Shown: positions 34,633-43,283 of the stretch, in pieces
Position numbering within the stretch: the stretch's first letter is position 1
Layout of the letters: every line of letters starts with the position of its first letter
Made by a program: the position numbers and the translations under genes
Assembly (NCBI RefSeq): GCF_037126265.1
Contig: NZ_JAYLLN010000014.1
Span: forward strand, 1-64,000
Direction of reading: 5' to 3'
Source: Sphingobacterium tenebrionis
GTDB taxonomy: Bacteria > Bacteroidota > Bacteroidia > Sphingobacteriales > Sphingobacteriaceae
Length of the DNA stretch: 64,000 bases
Notes under the pieces: model-generated
What the model saw: only the letters and a program-made list of their open reading frames with translations
Told to the model about the DNA's origin: nothing
Database searches by the model: none

Positions 34633-35085
34633 TTACTTGATTGTTACAGCAAATTCGTACTCATCTGGTGGAAGACAACGTTCTTTGTCACATACCATGA
34701 AGGTAGCAGTACCTTTAACTTTAGTAGGTTTACCATTAGCTAAATTAACTTTTTGTTGGAAAATCACTTCTCCATTGTAGTAAGGAACATTCATTTTGAA
34801 GGTTTCCTCGTACTTAGATTTTGGTGCTTTCGCTGCAACTTTACCGTTTAATTTTGCACCATTGTCTGCAGTGATGTTGAATTCGGTAGCAATTGGGCCT
34901 CCTTCAGGAACACTTAACCCGTAGATATGCCATCCTTCATCTACTTTCGCTTTGATAAAAACAACCGCTTCCTTAGCGTTGATTTTCTTCGTAGCAACCG
35001 ACCATTCTACTGGTTTCAATACCTGCGCAAATGCACCTGAAATGGCGAATAGTACGAAGGCAATTAATAAATTTATTTTTTTCAT
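34633..35085 (-). CDS. DsbD alpha-domain protein, stand-alone
   Basis: This 150-residue exported protein (signal peptide LLIAFVLFAISGAFAQ) has the immunoglobulin-like fold of the DsbD N-terminal domain. Conserved parts are VDEGWHIYGLSVPEGGP and the redox motif CDKERCLPP with two cysteines. In E. coli this domain is fused to DsbD and passes electrons to periplasmic partners. Here it is separate but adjacent to the beta/gamma gene, with a terminator-like hairpin between them, so it can be made in different amounts. Confidence 0.9.
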   Translation of the reverse strand: MKKINLLIAFVLFAISGAFAQVLKPVEWSVATKKINAKEAVVFIKAKVDEGWHIYGLSVPEGGPIATEFNITADNGAKLNGKVAAKAPKSKYEETFKMNVPYYNGEVIFQQKVNLANGKPTKVKGTATFMVCDKERCLPPDEYEFAVTIK

Positions 35086-35133
35086 AAAAAACCGTTTGTG
35101 TAATTGACTATTAATTTTTAATATAGTTTAATT

Positions 35134-35141
35134 CAAAGTTA
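35134..35141 (-). promoter_or_regulatory. Candidate -7 promoter box of the DsbD-alpha gene
   Basis: On the minus strand TAACTTTG fits TAnnTTTG, 48 bp before the start codon. A TTTG lies upstream but only 13 bp away, shorter than usual. Confidence 0.3.
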
Positions 35142-35169
35142 GAATAATATGTTTCAAAGTTTGTCATAT

Positions 35170-35979
35170 TTAGTTATTTTTTTTTCGAGTGTAATCAATT
35201 TTTTGCAAATGAAATACGACTTCTTTGAACTGGTAACTTTTTAACTCACTGGCACTTTCTATATATAAAAGGCCATTTCTGTCCACTTTTCTGATTATTC
35301 CTTCGAATTGTATAACATTAGACGTGTAAATAGCTGGAATGTCCCTTTGAAAAAGTAATTTGTTATAATGATTCAATAATTCCTCTTCTGTAATTTTCTC
35401 CGATTTAAAAGCATCGTATTTATTTTGAATGGATTGCAGGAGCTCTTCGCATGCTTTTACCAGATCGTGGATTTCATTTCCGGTCTCTTTTAAAATAGAA
35501 CTGGCGGTTGCTTTGATTTCCGCTGGAAATTCCTGTTGATTGACGTTGATGCCTATGCCAATTATGGCATTGTTTATCGTTTTTGAAGTACTACTGTTCT
35601 CGATCAGGATTCCCGCTATTTTTTTTCCGTTCAAGAGGATATCGTTCGGCCATTTAATTTCTGCATCAATTTGAAGACTTTTCAACCAATCGATGATCCC
35701 TAAACTGATCAGCATATTCAACAGGAAATGATCTTGCAAGCTTAGGAATTTTGGATAGAGCAAGGTGCTTACGGTGATGTTTTTATTTGGCGGAACGGTC
35801 CATACATTGCCTCTTTGGCCTCTTCCATGGGTCTGATGCCTTGCCATTATGGCAGTCCATTCTGGTAATGGCTTGAAATTTGACAGTTGAGATTTTAAAT
35901 AATCATTTGTTGAGCCAATTTGCTCCAAAACAATTATCTTTTGGCGTAGTGAATCTCCCGAAAATGTGTTATTTTGCAA
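35170..35979 (-). CDS. birA: Biotin--[acetyl-CoA-carboxylase] ligase
   Basis: This 269-residue class I biotin protein ligase lacks an N-terminal DNA-binding domain. It attaches biotin to carboxyl carrier protein. The substrate loop HGRGQRGNVWTVP corresponds to GRGRRG, with Gln at the fourth position. IKWPNDILLNGKKIAGILIE is the catalytic lysine region and IGIGINVNQ follows. The start appears to be a TTG at 35979; no ATG is available before the essential STNDYLKS segment. It diverges from rsfS across 48 bp. Confidence 0.93.
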   Translation of the reverse strand: MQNNTFSGDSLRQKIIVLEQIGSTNDYLKSQLSNFKPLPEWTAIMARHQTHGRGQRGNVWTVPPNKNITVSTLLYPKFLSLQDHFLLNMLISLGIIDWLKSLQIDAEIKWPNDILLNGKKIAGILIENSSTSKTINNAIIGIGINVNQQEFPAEIKATASSILKETGNEIHDLVKACEELLQSIQNKYDAFKSEKITEEELLNHYNKLLFQRDIPAIYTSNVIQFEGIIRKVDRNGLLYIESASELKSYQFKEVVFHLQKIDYTRKKNN

Positions 35980-36027
35980 AAAGAAAGAGTTTTAATAAAA
36001 TATTTATCAAAAGTATAATATTTCTTA

Positions 36028-36402
36028 ATGAGTAAAAACAAAAAAGGTTCCTTATCAGAAAAGCTTGCAGACATTGTGATTCATGGGATGCAGGAAAAAA
36101 AAGGAAACGAAATAGTGCGGTTGGATATGCGGGAAGTTAATGGGACATTGTCCGATTATTTTGTAATCTGCCATGCCGACTCCACGGCACAAGTAAATGC
36201 TATCGCAAAAAGTGTAGAAGACGAAGTTTATAAGGCTTTTAACCAAGATCCATGGCATAAAGAAGGCCAAGGAAATGGGGAATGGATTTTATTGGACTTT
36301 GTGGATGTAGTAGTTCACATTTTCCAAACGGAAAAACGTTCGCATTATCGGATGGAAGACCTTTGGGGCGATGCAGAAGCAAGCAGCTATCAGAGCGCTT
36401 AA
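36028..36402 (+). CDS. rsfS: Ribosomal silencing factor RsfS
   Basis: This 124-residue protein of the RsfS/Iojap family binds ribosomal protein L14 and blocks subunit joining when nutrients are low. Conserved stretches are LSDYFVICHADSTAQVNAIA, PWHKEGQGNGEWILLDFVDV and VVHIFQTEKRSHYRMEDLW. It is followed after 35 bp by ftsH, an arrangement usual in Bacteroidota. Confidence 0.95.
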   Translation: MSKNKKGSLSEKLADIVIHGMQEKKGNEIVRLDMREVNGTLSDYFVICHADSTAQVNAIAKSVEDEVYKAFNQDPWHKEGQGNGEWILLDFVDVVVHIFQTEKRSHYRMEDLWGDAEASSYQSA

Positions 36403-36437
36403 GAATTGATTGTATAGAAACGTAGTATAGAGAATAA

Positions 36438-38516
36438 ATGAAGAAAGTTCCAAGTAAGAAGATTACGCCAATGCCACCAAAATTTAATATGATATGGCTT
36501 TGGATAGCAATTTTTATTGGTTTTTTTGGGCTCCAGTATTTGTTTAGTGGCGAGGGAGCTAAAAAGATAACCTATAAAGAATTTGAAACGAAATCCCTAA
36601 TCCCAGGTGATGTCGATAAATTGATTGCCTATAAAAATGGGGAATTGTGGGATGTGGAAGTATATATTAAGCAAGATCGTTTAGGAGAAGAGAAATATAA
36701 GGATGTTGCACCAAAAGGCAATTCGTTGAACTTCACTAAAACGCAAAGCCCACAATATGTATTTTCGGAAGCAAATGCCGAGGCATTAGAGAATAAATTA
36801 AAAGCATCTCAGGATAGCCTAGCGGCTAATCAACCACGTGTTGGAGTTAGCTTCGAAGACCGTTCAAACCCTTGGGCGGGATGGTTCGTATCTTTCATGT
36901 TGCCATTGTTGATTATTGTTGCCATCTGGATTTTCTTGATGCGCAGAATGAACGGTGGAGCAGGAGGTGGCGGCGGTGCCATTTTTAATATCGGTAAATC
37001 TAAAGCACAACTCTTCGACAAAGAATCTCAGATCAACATCACCTTCAACGATGTTGCTGGATTGGAAGAGGCGAAACAAGAGGTGATGGAAATCGTTGAT
37101 TTCTTGAAGAACCCGAAGAAATATACCGATTTAGGGGGTAAGATCCCTAAAGGAGCGCTATTAGTAGGCCCTCCGGGAACCGGTAAAACCTTGCTGGCGA
37201 AAGCGGTTGCAGGCGAAGCACAGGTACCTTTCTTCTCTTTGTCAGGTTCTGACTTCGTGGAGATGTTCGTAGGTGTTGGTGCATCCCGTGTTCGCGATTT
37301 GTTCAAGCAAGCAAAAGAAAAAGCGCCATGTATCATCTTTATTGATGAGATCGATGCGATCGGTCGTGCTCGTGGAAAGAATTCCATTATGGGCGGAAAT
37401 GACGAGCGCGAAAACACGTTGAACCAGTTATTGGTGGAGATGGATGGTTTTGGAACCAACGTTGGGGTGATTATCCTGGCGGCTACCAACCGCTTAGATG
37501 TATTGGATTCAGCTTTATTGCGTCCAGGACGTTTTGATAGACAGATTTCGATCGATAAACCAGATTTGATCGGTCGTGAACATATCTTTAATGTACACTT
37601 GAAGCCATTGAAATTGGCGGAAGAGGTTGATGCGAAGAAATTATCGGCACAGACCCCAGGTTTTGCTGGTGCAGAGATTGCGAACGTATGTAACGAGGCA
37701 GCCTTGATTGCGGCTCGTAAGAACAAGAAAGCAATTGAAATGCAGGATTTCCAAGATGCGATTGACCGCGTAATTGGTGGTTTGGAGAAAAAGAATAAAA
37801 TCATCTCTCCGGATGAGAAAAAGATCGTGGCTTACCACGAGGCAGGTCACGCGATTGCGGGTTGGTTCCTGGAACATGCGGACCCTTTGGTTAAAGTTTC
37901 CATTGTTCCACGTGGAGTTGCTGCTTTAGGCTATGCCCAATATCTGCCAAAAGAGCAGTTCTTATACACCACTGAGCAGTTGATTGACAGTATGTGTATG
38001 ACAATGGGTGGTCGTGTTGCGGAGGATATTACTTTTGGAAGAATATCTACCGGTGCACAGAACGACTTAGAGCGTATCACCAAATTGGCTTATGCAATGA
38101 CAGCGGTTTACGGTATGAACCACAAAGTGGGTAATGTCTCTTTCCGTGATAGCTCTGGCGATAGCCAATTCCAAAAACCATATTCCGATCAAACGGCAGA
38201 GTTGATCGATGATGAGGTGAGAACATTGATCTCTGAAGTTTACGAGCGTACGAAACAATTGTTGCTGGAGAAACAAGAGGGATTGATCAGAATCGCAGAG
38301 AAATTATTGGAAAAAGAAATCCTTTTCCAAGCAGATCTGGAAGAGATCTTAGGGAAGCGTCCATTTGCCAATAAAACTACTTACGATGAATTCGTGAATG
38401 GTGGGGCTGATGGTGGCGGTGTTCCTCAAACGGATCTTCCGATTCCGACAGGCGATGTGGATGATGCAGAACAAGCAGCAGACAACAAGCCTAATACAAA
38501 TTCTGAAAATATTTAA
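36438..38516 (+). CDS. ftsH: ATP-dependent zinc metalloprotease FtsH
   Basis: This 692-residue membrane-anchored AAA+ protease degrades misfolded and regulatory membrane and cytosolic proteins. It has two N-terminal membrane helices (about 15-35 and 145-168) around a periplasmic domain, then a Gly-rich linker. Walker A GPPGTGKT is at 244-251, the pore motif FVEMFVGVGASRVRDLF and the second region of homology (RPGRFDRQISIDKPD) are intact, and the zinc site HEAGH is at 467-471. The acidic C-terminal tail is variable. A terminator follows. Confidence 0.97.
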   Translation: MKKVPSKKITPMPPKFNMIWLWIAIFIGFFGLQYLFSGEGAKKITYKEFETKSLIPGDVDKLIAYKNGELWDVEVYIKQDRLGEEKYKDVAPKGNSLNFTKTQSPQYVFSEANAEALENKLKASQDSLAANQPRVGVSFEDRSNPWAGWFVSFMLPLLIIVAIWIFLMRRMNGGAGGGGGAIFNIGKSKAQLFDKESQINITFNDVAGLEEAKQEVMEIVDFLKNPKKYTDLGGKIPKGALLVGPPGTGKTLLAKAVAGEAQVPFFSLSGSDFVEMFVGVGASRVRDLFKQAKEKAPCIIFIDEIDAIGRARGKNSIMGGNDERENTLNQLLVEMDGFGTNVGVIILAATNRLDVLDSALLRPGRFDRQISIDKPDLIGREHIFNVHLKPLKLAEEVDAKKLSAQTPGFAGAEIANVCNEAALIAARKNKKAIEMQDFQDAIDRVIGGLEKKNKIISPDEKKIVAYHEAGHAIAGWFLEHADPLVKVSIVPRGVAALGYAQYLPKEQFLYTTEQLIDSMCMTMGGRVAEDITFGRISTGAQNDLERITKLAYAMTAVYGMNHKVGNVSFRDSSGDSQFQKPYSDQTAELIDDEVRTLISEVYERTKQLLLEKQEGLIRIAEKLLEKEILFQADLEEILGKRPFANKTTYDEFVNGGADGGGVPQTDLPIPTGDVDDAEQAADNKPNTNSENI

Positions 38517-38528
38517 TCAAATCATAGA

Positions 38529-38564
38529 CAGACAAGGCTTTCCCAAACCTTGTCTGTTTTTTTT
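38529..38564 (+). terminator. Terminator of the rsfS-ftsH operon
   Basis: A 9-bp perfect stem (CAGACAAGG at 38529-38537 with CCTTGTCTG at 38548-38556) is followed by eight T. Confidence 0.9.
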
Positions 38565-38599
38565 ATAGCTATTGCTAGCTTTTTGTTTTATATTATAGC

Positions 38600-39247
38600 A
38601 TGAACACCCGAAATACCACGGCGAAAGAGAAGATGTTGAAGAAGATCCGTCAGGCACTTCTTCAGAAGAAGGAGAACCCTCATCCTATGTTTGAGGAGAC
38701 CCCGCTGTATAAGGATGAAGAAGAACCGTTGGACGTCACTTTTGCCCGTGAATTCACGCAGGTATCGGGAAAGTTTGTGTATTGTGATGGAGAGATCAAT
38801 CTGATCGAAAACCTGATCATTTTGGTGGAGAAGCTGGAAATTTCCAAGCTATATGTTTGGGAAAAGACTGTTCAACAGCTGTTGGATCAATATGGTTTCC
38901 CTTATCGAAGCACGCAAGTGAATTTCGAGGAGGTGGAGGCCAGTATTACGGGTTGTGAAGCCCTGATCGCCCGTAATGGAAGCATCATGCTGAGCAATGC
39001 CAATGAATCGGGACGCCGATTGAGTGTTTATCCACCGGTACATATTGTGATTGCAAGAGCCTCTCAATTGGTGATGGACCTGAAGCACGGAATGGCGGTG
39101 GTTCGTCAAAAATATGGAGCAGACCTGCCTTCCATGATCAGTACCATCACAGGGCCTAGCCGAACTGCCGATATCGAAAAGCGTTTGGTACTTGGTGCCC
39201 ATGGACCTAAAGAACTTTATTTATTTTTACTCGAAGACCGTTTCTAA
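38600..39247 (+). CDS. LUD domain protein (LutC/YkgG-like)
   Basis: This 215-residue protein of the lactate-utilisation LUD domain family contains GCEALIARNGSIMLSN near 120 and MISTITGPSRTADIEKRLV followed by GAHGPKELYLFLLE at the end, both conserved in LutC proteins. LutC works with LutA and LutB in L-lactate oxidation, but neither is here. In Bacteroidota a lone LUD gene after ftsH is common and its role is open. The stop codon abuts the next start directly. Confidence 0.88.
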   Translation: MNTRNTTAKEKMLKKIRQALLQKKENPHPMFEETPLYKDEEEPLDVTFAREFTQVSGKFVYCDGEINLIENLIILVEKLEISKLYVWEKTVQQLLDQYGFPYRSTQVNFEEVEASITGCEALIARNGSIMLSNANESGRRLSVYPPVHIVIARASQLVMDLKHGMAVVRQKYGADLPSMISTITGPSRTADIEKRLVLGAHGPKELYLFLLEDRF

Positions 39248-39877
39248 ATGTTAGCTTATTATCTTTTTAATCTACCTGTAGCCAGTGTTATTTTTGCCCT
39301 TACTATCGGATTGAGCATCTATGTTTTTGCAAATCCGCAATGGTATGGTAAATTGATGTTGCATCCATATAGTATTTCAAGAGATAAGAAATATGCCTAT
39401 TTGATCTTTACCAGTGGGCTTATCCATAAAGATTGGATGCACCTGATCTTTAACATGATTACCTTCTACTATTTCGGTTTCGGACTGGAAGCTATTTTTG
39501 TTGCACAATTAGGGGTTTTGGGGCATGTGATGTTTGCGGTATTATACATTGTGGCATTGGTGCTGAGCGATATTCCTACGATCATGAGACATAAGGATAA
39601 TTATGGTTACCATAGTTTAGGCGCTTCTGGAGCTATTTCTGCAGTGCTGTTCAGTTATATTTTATTTAACCCACTTACTAAGCTTTATATCTTTTTTGCC
39701 CTTCCGCTTCCGGCTTTTTTATTCGCTGGTTTGTATTTGGTGTATTGTATATGGGCTTCCAAGAATTCCAATGATGGGATCAATCATGATGCGCATTTAT
39801 TTGGCGCATTGACGGGATTGGTGCTTACTATTCTGATGTTCCCTGGAATTATCAATCATTTTATTGGGCAGTTTTAA
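39248..39877 (+). CDS. Rhomboid family intramembrane serine protease
   Basis: This 209-residue protein has six predicted membrane helices. The active-site motif GASGAIS contains Ser127 and the catalytic His183 is in DAHLFGALTG. The HxxxHxxxN-like loop between helices 1 and 2 reads HKDWMHLIFNMITFYYFG. Rhomboids cut substrates within the membrane; the substrate here is unknown. The start lies immediately after the stop of the LUD gene, so the two are co-translated. Confidence 0.9.
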   Translation: MLAYYLFNLPVASVIFALTIGLSIYVFANPQWYGKLMLHPYSISRDKKYAYLIFTSGLIHKDWMHLIFNMITFYYFGFGLEAIFVAQLGVLGHVMFAVLYIVALVLSDIPTIMRHKDNYGYHSLGASGAISAVLFSYILFNPLTKLYIFFALPLPAFLFAGLYLVYCIWASKNSNDGINHDAHLFGALTGLVLTILMFPGIINHFIGQF

Positions 39878-39912
39878 GATTGTTCTATTTCCCACAAATT
39901 TATCTATTGCTA

Positions 39913-39931
39913 AGTTGGTATATTACCAACT
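39913..39931. promoter_or_regulatory. Palindrome upstream of higBA
   Basis: AGTTGGTA-TAT-TACCAACT has perfect 8-bp arms and a 3-bp centre. It lies 119 bp before the toxin start. A direct repeat TATTTTGTATAC occurs at about 39931 and 39989. Antitoxins of this family repress their own operon, so this is a plausible HigA operator. Confidence 0.5.
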
Positions 39932-40049
39932 ATTTTGTATACTTGTATTGTAGTCTGAAAGAGCAACTGAAAAACAGATAATTTGGGAATATTTTGTATA
40001 CAATTAATTTCTCAACCAAGAGTGGGGAGATTAAGGCTAACCCATAGAA

Positions 40050-40343
40050 ATGAATGTAATTTTTATTTCAAAAATTCACAAATTTGCTGAAAAGCATGCG
40101 GATTGTGCTAGATCATTAAGTGGTTGGCTTTCTATAGCGAAAGACGCTAATTGGCAAAAACCTCATGATATTATAAAATCTTTCCCTAATGCGAAGCTCA
40201 TAAAAGGTAATAGAGCTAGATTCAAAATAGTTGGAAACAAGTATCGTCTAATTGTAGAGGTCAACTATGTTGAACATATTGTAGAAATTAGATTTATAGG
40301 AACCCACTCTGAATATGATCTTATCAATGCAGAGACTATATAG
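40050..40343 (+). CDS. higB: HigB-type mRNA interferase toxin
   Basis: This 97-residue protein of the type II HigB family cleaves mRNA on the ribosome. Family landmarks are the HADCARSLSGWLSIAKDANW segment, NRARFKIVGNKYRLIVEVNY and the C-terminal IRFIGTHSEYD with the conserved His. The toxin gene precedes the antitoxin, the reverse order typical of higBA. Base composition is visibly more AT-rich than the neighbours, which suggests acquisition by transfer. Confidence 0.88.
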   Translation: MNVIFISKIHKFAEKHADCARSLSGWLSIAKDANWQKPHDIIKSFPNAKLIKGNRARFKIVGNKYRLIVEVNYVEHIVEIRFIGTHSEYDLINAETI

Positions 40344-40381
40344 GACTTTCGGGATTTTAAATCCTAAAATTTAAAGATATT

Positions 40382-40768
40382 ATGAGAAAATACCCTCAAT
40401 GGTTTTTAATTGAAACTGAAGAAGAATATAATATTGTAGTTAAAAGATACGAAGAGATAAAGTACGCCCCTAAAGGAAGCCTTGCCTTCAAAGAAAAACA
40501 ACTTTTGGTACATCTTATCTCAGAGTATGAAAAATCCACCTTTAAATTTATGGAATTAGATCCTATCGAAATAATAAAATGTAGGATGGAAGATTTTGGC
40601 TATAAGCCATCTGATCTAGCAAAGCAATATGGGGATAAAGGAACTATTAGTAAAGTCTTAAATTATAAACAATCTTTATCACTAACAATGATTAGAATGT
40701 TCAGTGAATTATTAAACATTCCTCCTCAGCTGCTTATAAAAGATTACGATTTAAAAGTATCAAAGTAA
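40382..40768 (+). CDS. higA: HigA-type antitoxin with helix-turn-helix
   Basis: This 128-residue antitoxin has an N-terminal helical toxin-binding region and a C-terminal HTH (KCRMEDFGYKPSDLAKQYGD, then GTISKVLNYKQSLSLTMIR). HigA neutralises HigB and represses the operon. The gap to higB is 38 bp, longer than the few bases usual in type II pairs. The gene ends 8 bp before the convergent comM gene. It shares the AT-rich composition of higB. Confidence 0.87.
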   Translation: MRKYPQWFLIETEEEYNIVVKRYEEIKYAPKGSLAFKEKQLLVHLISEYEKSTFKFMELDPIEIIKCRMEDFGYKPSDLAKQYGDKGTISKVLNYKQSLSLTMIRMFSELLNIPPQLLIKDYDLKVSK

Positions 40769-40776
40769 TTCTATTC

Positions 40777-42315
40777 CTAATTCGTCCAATTTTCTCGATC
40801 CAAACTCCTATACTGAATAGCTTCAGCTAAATGCTCGATTTTAATGGCCACAGAATTATCCAGATCAGCAATAGTCCTGGCGACCTTTAATATCCTATCA
40901 TAAGCCCTCGCAGAAAGATTCAATTTATCCATTGCCTTTTTCAACAAACCTTTCCCGATTTCATCAATCAGACAATATTCTCGAATATTCCTTACCCGCA
41001 TCTGCGCATTCGAATGAATATGCTCCAAATCCTTAAACCGCTGTTCCTGAATCCTCCGAGCAAGAATCACCCTTTCCCTTATACTTCCACTTTTTTCGGT
41101 TGCTCTAACCGTCGTCAATTCATTGAATTCAACAGGCGTCACTTCAATGTGTATATCAATTCGATCCAATAAAGGACCTGAAATCCTGCTCAAATATTTC
41201 TGCACATTAATATATCCACAGGTACAATTCCTACTGGGATGGTTATAAAAACCACAAGGGCAGGGGTTCATGGCCGCGATCAACATAAAACTGGCCGGAT
41301 AATCCACCGTGATCTTTGCTCTGGAAATGGTAATCGATCGAGATTCCAAAGGTTGACGCATAACCTCCAGAACAGACCTTTTAAATTCAGGCAGCTCATC
41401 CAGGAAAAGAACCCCATTATGCGCCAAGGAAATCTCTCCCGGTTGTGGATTTGCTCCGCCACCCACCAAAGCCACATCGGAAATGGTATGATGAGGAGAT
41501 CGGAACGGCCTAATCGTCAATAGCGACTCTGTGGCAGCCAATTGGCCAGATACAGAATGTATTTTGGTGGTTTCCAAAGATTCCTCCATGGACAAAGGCG
41601 GGAGTATGCTGGGGATTCGCTTCGCCAACATAGTTTTCCCAGAACCTGGAGGACCAATCAAAATCACATTATGCCCCCCAGCAGCCGCTATTTCCAACGC
41701 TCTTTTGATATTCTCCTGTCCTTTGACATCCGAAAAGTCCATCTCGTATCCATTCACCTGCTGATTAAATATTTCCTGCACATCAATCCTCATCGGGGAA
41801 ACCTCCCTGATGCCCAATAGAAAAGAACAAGTATCCGAAAGATCTTCTACCGGATATACGGCAATCCCATCTACAATGGCGGCCTCTTCCGCATTCTGTT
41901 TGGGTAAGATGATTCCTTGAAAACCATCTTTCTTCGCCTGGAGGACAATGGGTAATACCCCTTTAATAGGCAGGATTTTGCCGTCAAGAGCAAGCTCTCC
42001 CAAGATCATATGCGTAGCGAGTTTATCGGTAGGGATCTGTTCGGAAGCAGCAAGTATTCCAATAGCAATACTGAGATCATAGGAAGAACCTTCCTTTCGT
42101 ATATCCGCAGGGGCCAGATTGATCAGGATCTTACGTCTGGGCATGTGAAAACCAATAGACAATATGGCACTTTCTATCCGTAATAAGCTCTCTCTGACAG
42201 CTATATCTGGCAATCCAACAATATAATAGTGGGTTCCGGTCGTTATGTTCGCTTCTACGGTGATAGTCCGGGCACCAATGCCAAAGACAGCGCTACTGTA
42301 TGTTTTTGTCAACAT
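40777..42315 (-). CDS. comM: YifB/ComM family Mg-chelatase-like AAA+ ATPase
   Basis: This 512-residue helicase-type AAA+ protein belongs to the family whose member ComM drives branch migration during natural transformation. The start is MLTKTYSSAVFGIGA; a longer in-frame reading lacks support. An N-terminal Lon-like domain (AIGILAASEQIP, GELALDGKILPIKG) precedes Walker A GPPGSGKTML, HHTISDVALVGGG and a Cys cluster PCPCGFYNHPSRNCTCG. The C-terminal Mg-chelatase domain includes ARAYDRILKVARTIADL. Confidence 0.94.
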   Translation of the reverse strand: MLTKTYSSAVFGIGARTITVEANITTGTHYYIVGLPDIAVRESLLRIESAILSIGFHMPRRKILINLAPADIRKEGSSYDLSIAIGILAASEQIPTDKLATHMILGELALDGKILPIKGVLPIVLQAKKDGFQGIILPKQNAEEAAIVDGIAVYPVEDLSDTCSFLLGIREVSPMRIDVQEIFNQQVNGYEMDFSDVKGQENIKRALEIAAAGGHNVILIGPPGSGKTMLAKRIPSILPPLSMEESLETTKIHSVSGQLAATESLLTIRPFRSPHHTISDVALVGGGANPQPGEISLAHNGVLFLDELPEFKRSVLEVMRQPLESRSITISRAKITVDYPASFMLIAAMNPCPCGFYNHPSRNCTCGYINVQKYLSRISGPLLDRIDIHIEVTPVEFNELTTVRATEKSGSIRERVILARRIQEQRFKDLEHIHSNAQMRVRNIREYCLIDEIGKGLLKKAMDKLNLSARAYDRILKVARTIADLDNSVAIKIEHLAEAIQYRSLDRENWTN

Positions 42316-42540
42316 ATAAGAAAATAATTCAATTTGCAGATAAAATAAATTATTTGCAGAACAAAATGGGCTCAAAATTTGAGATAAATGTTTATATTAT
42401 AAGTGACCGTGGGAACAGGCTGTAGCCGAATGACTATTGATTATCGATAAAATATTATTTATTAAAACGATTCGGTCTATTTTTTGTTAACACTATATAA
42501 AACGGTAAAGAAATTACAAAAAATTAAAATACATACTAAA

Positions 42541-42810
42541 ATGAACGATAACGGTAAAATTGTAACAGCATTATTAGCTGGATTAGCAGCAGGCGCAGTA
42601 TTGGGAATTTTGTTCGCACCTGAAAAAGGAAGCGAAACTAGAGAAAAAATCAATGAATCATTGGCCGATCTTGGCGATGCGATCAAAGAGCGCGCAGAAG
42701 AACAATTCGATCAATTGAATGACTTTAAAGAAAAAATCGTAGCTACATTAAAAACGAAACTTGGTAAAGCAGATTCGTATATCGACGAAGAGATTGAAGA
42801 ACACGCGTAA
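42541..42810 (+). CDS. YtxH domain-containing protein
   Basis: This 89-residue protein has one N-terminal glycine/alanine-rich membrane helix (ALLAGLAAGAVLGILFAP) followed by the family motif EKGSETREKINE and a charged helical tail. YtxH proteins are envelope- or stress-associated with no defined activity. The start at 42541 places the membrane helix near the N-terminus. It is the first gene of a three-gene unit with a holin-like protein. Confidence 0.85.
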   Translation: MNDNGKIVTALLAGLAAGAVLGILFAPEKGSETREKINESLADLGDAIKERAEEQFDQLNDFKEKIVATLKTKLGKADSYIDEEIEEHA

Positions 42811-42830
42811 GCGGAAAGGGGAATTGCTGC

Positions 42831-43283
42831 ATGGAAGAACAAAAATTTTCATTTTCTGAGTCCTTTGATAAATCTAAGGAATACGTAGAAACACAATTTG
42901 AGTTATTGAAACTCAAAGCTATTTCCAGAATGTCCAGGATTTTAGGATCCTTGATCGTGGATGCCAGTAAGGTCTTATTGACCCTATTGATTGTGTTCTT
43001 TGTATCGCTTGCCTTAGGGTTTTATTTAGGAGAATTAATGGGTAGCTATTCATTAGGCTTCTTATCCACAGGTGGTATTTTCTTGGTGATCTTATTGATT
43101 ATCCGAGCTATGGAACCTAAATTGGAAGCCAAGTTTATGAATGTAACCATCAAAAGAATCCTTACAAAATGGGACGATGAAGATGATGAGGAGGAACAGC
43201 CCATCGTAAAGCCTAATATGGAGGAAGTGAAACAAGATGTTAACCAGGAAGGACCGATAGAAAATGATCATAGACAGCAATAA
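42831..43283 (+). CDS. Phage holin family-like membrane protein
   Basis: This 150-residue protein has an amphipathic N-terminal helix (VETQFELLKLKAISRMSRI) and two membrane helices, near 45-65 and 75-95, followed by an acidic tail (DDEDDEEEQP). It resembles the holin-like superfamily annotated as holin-X/YqxC-type in Bacteroidota, which is chromosomal and not phage linked. The next gene begins inside its last 20 bp, pointing to translational coupling. Confidence 0.75.
   Translation: MEEQKFSFSESFDKSKEYVETQFELLKLKAISRMSRILGSLIVDASKVLLTLLIVFFVSLALGFYLGELMGSYSLGFLSTGGIFLVILLIIRAMEPKLEAKFMNVTIKRILTKWDDEDDEEEQPIVKPNMEEVKQDVNQEGPIENDHRQQ

Noticed and set aside
37028..37804. Minus-strand reading frame of 258 codons
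   Set aside because: It is antisense to the conserved AAA+ domain of ftsH and resembles no protein.
42831..43283. Phage remnant, based on the holin-like protein
   Set aside because: No other phage genes are near, and this holin-like family is a normal chromosomal envelope protein in Bacteroidota.
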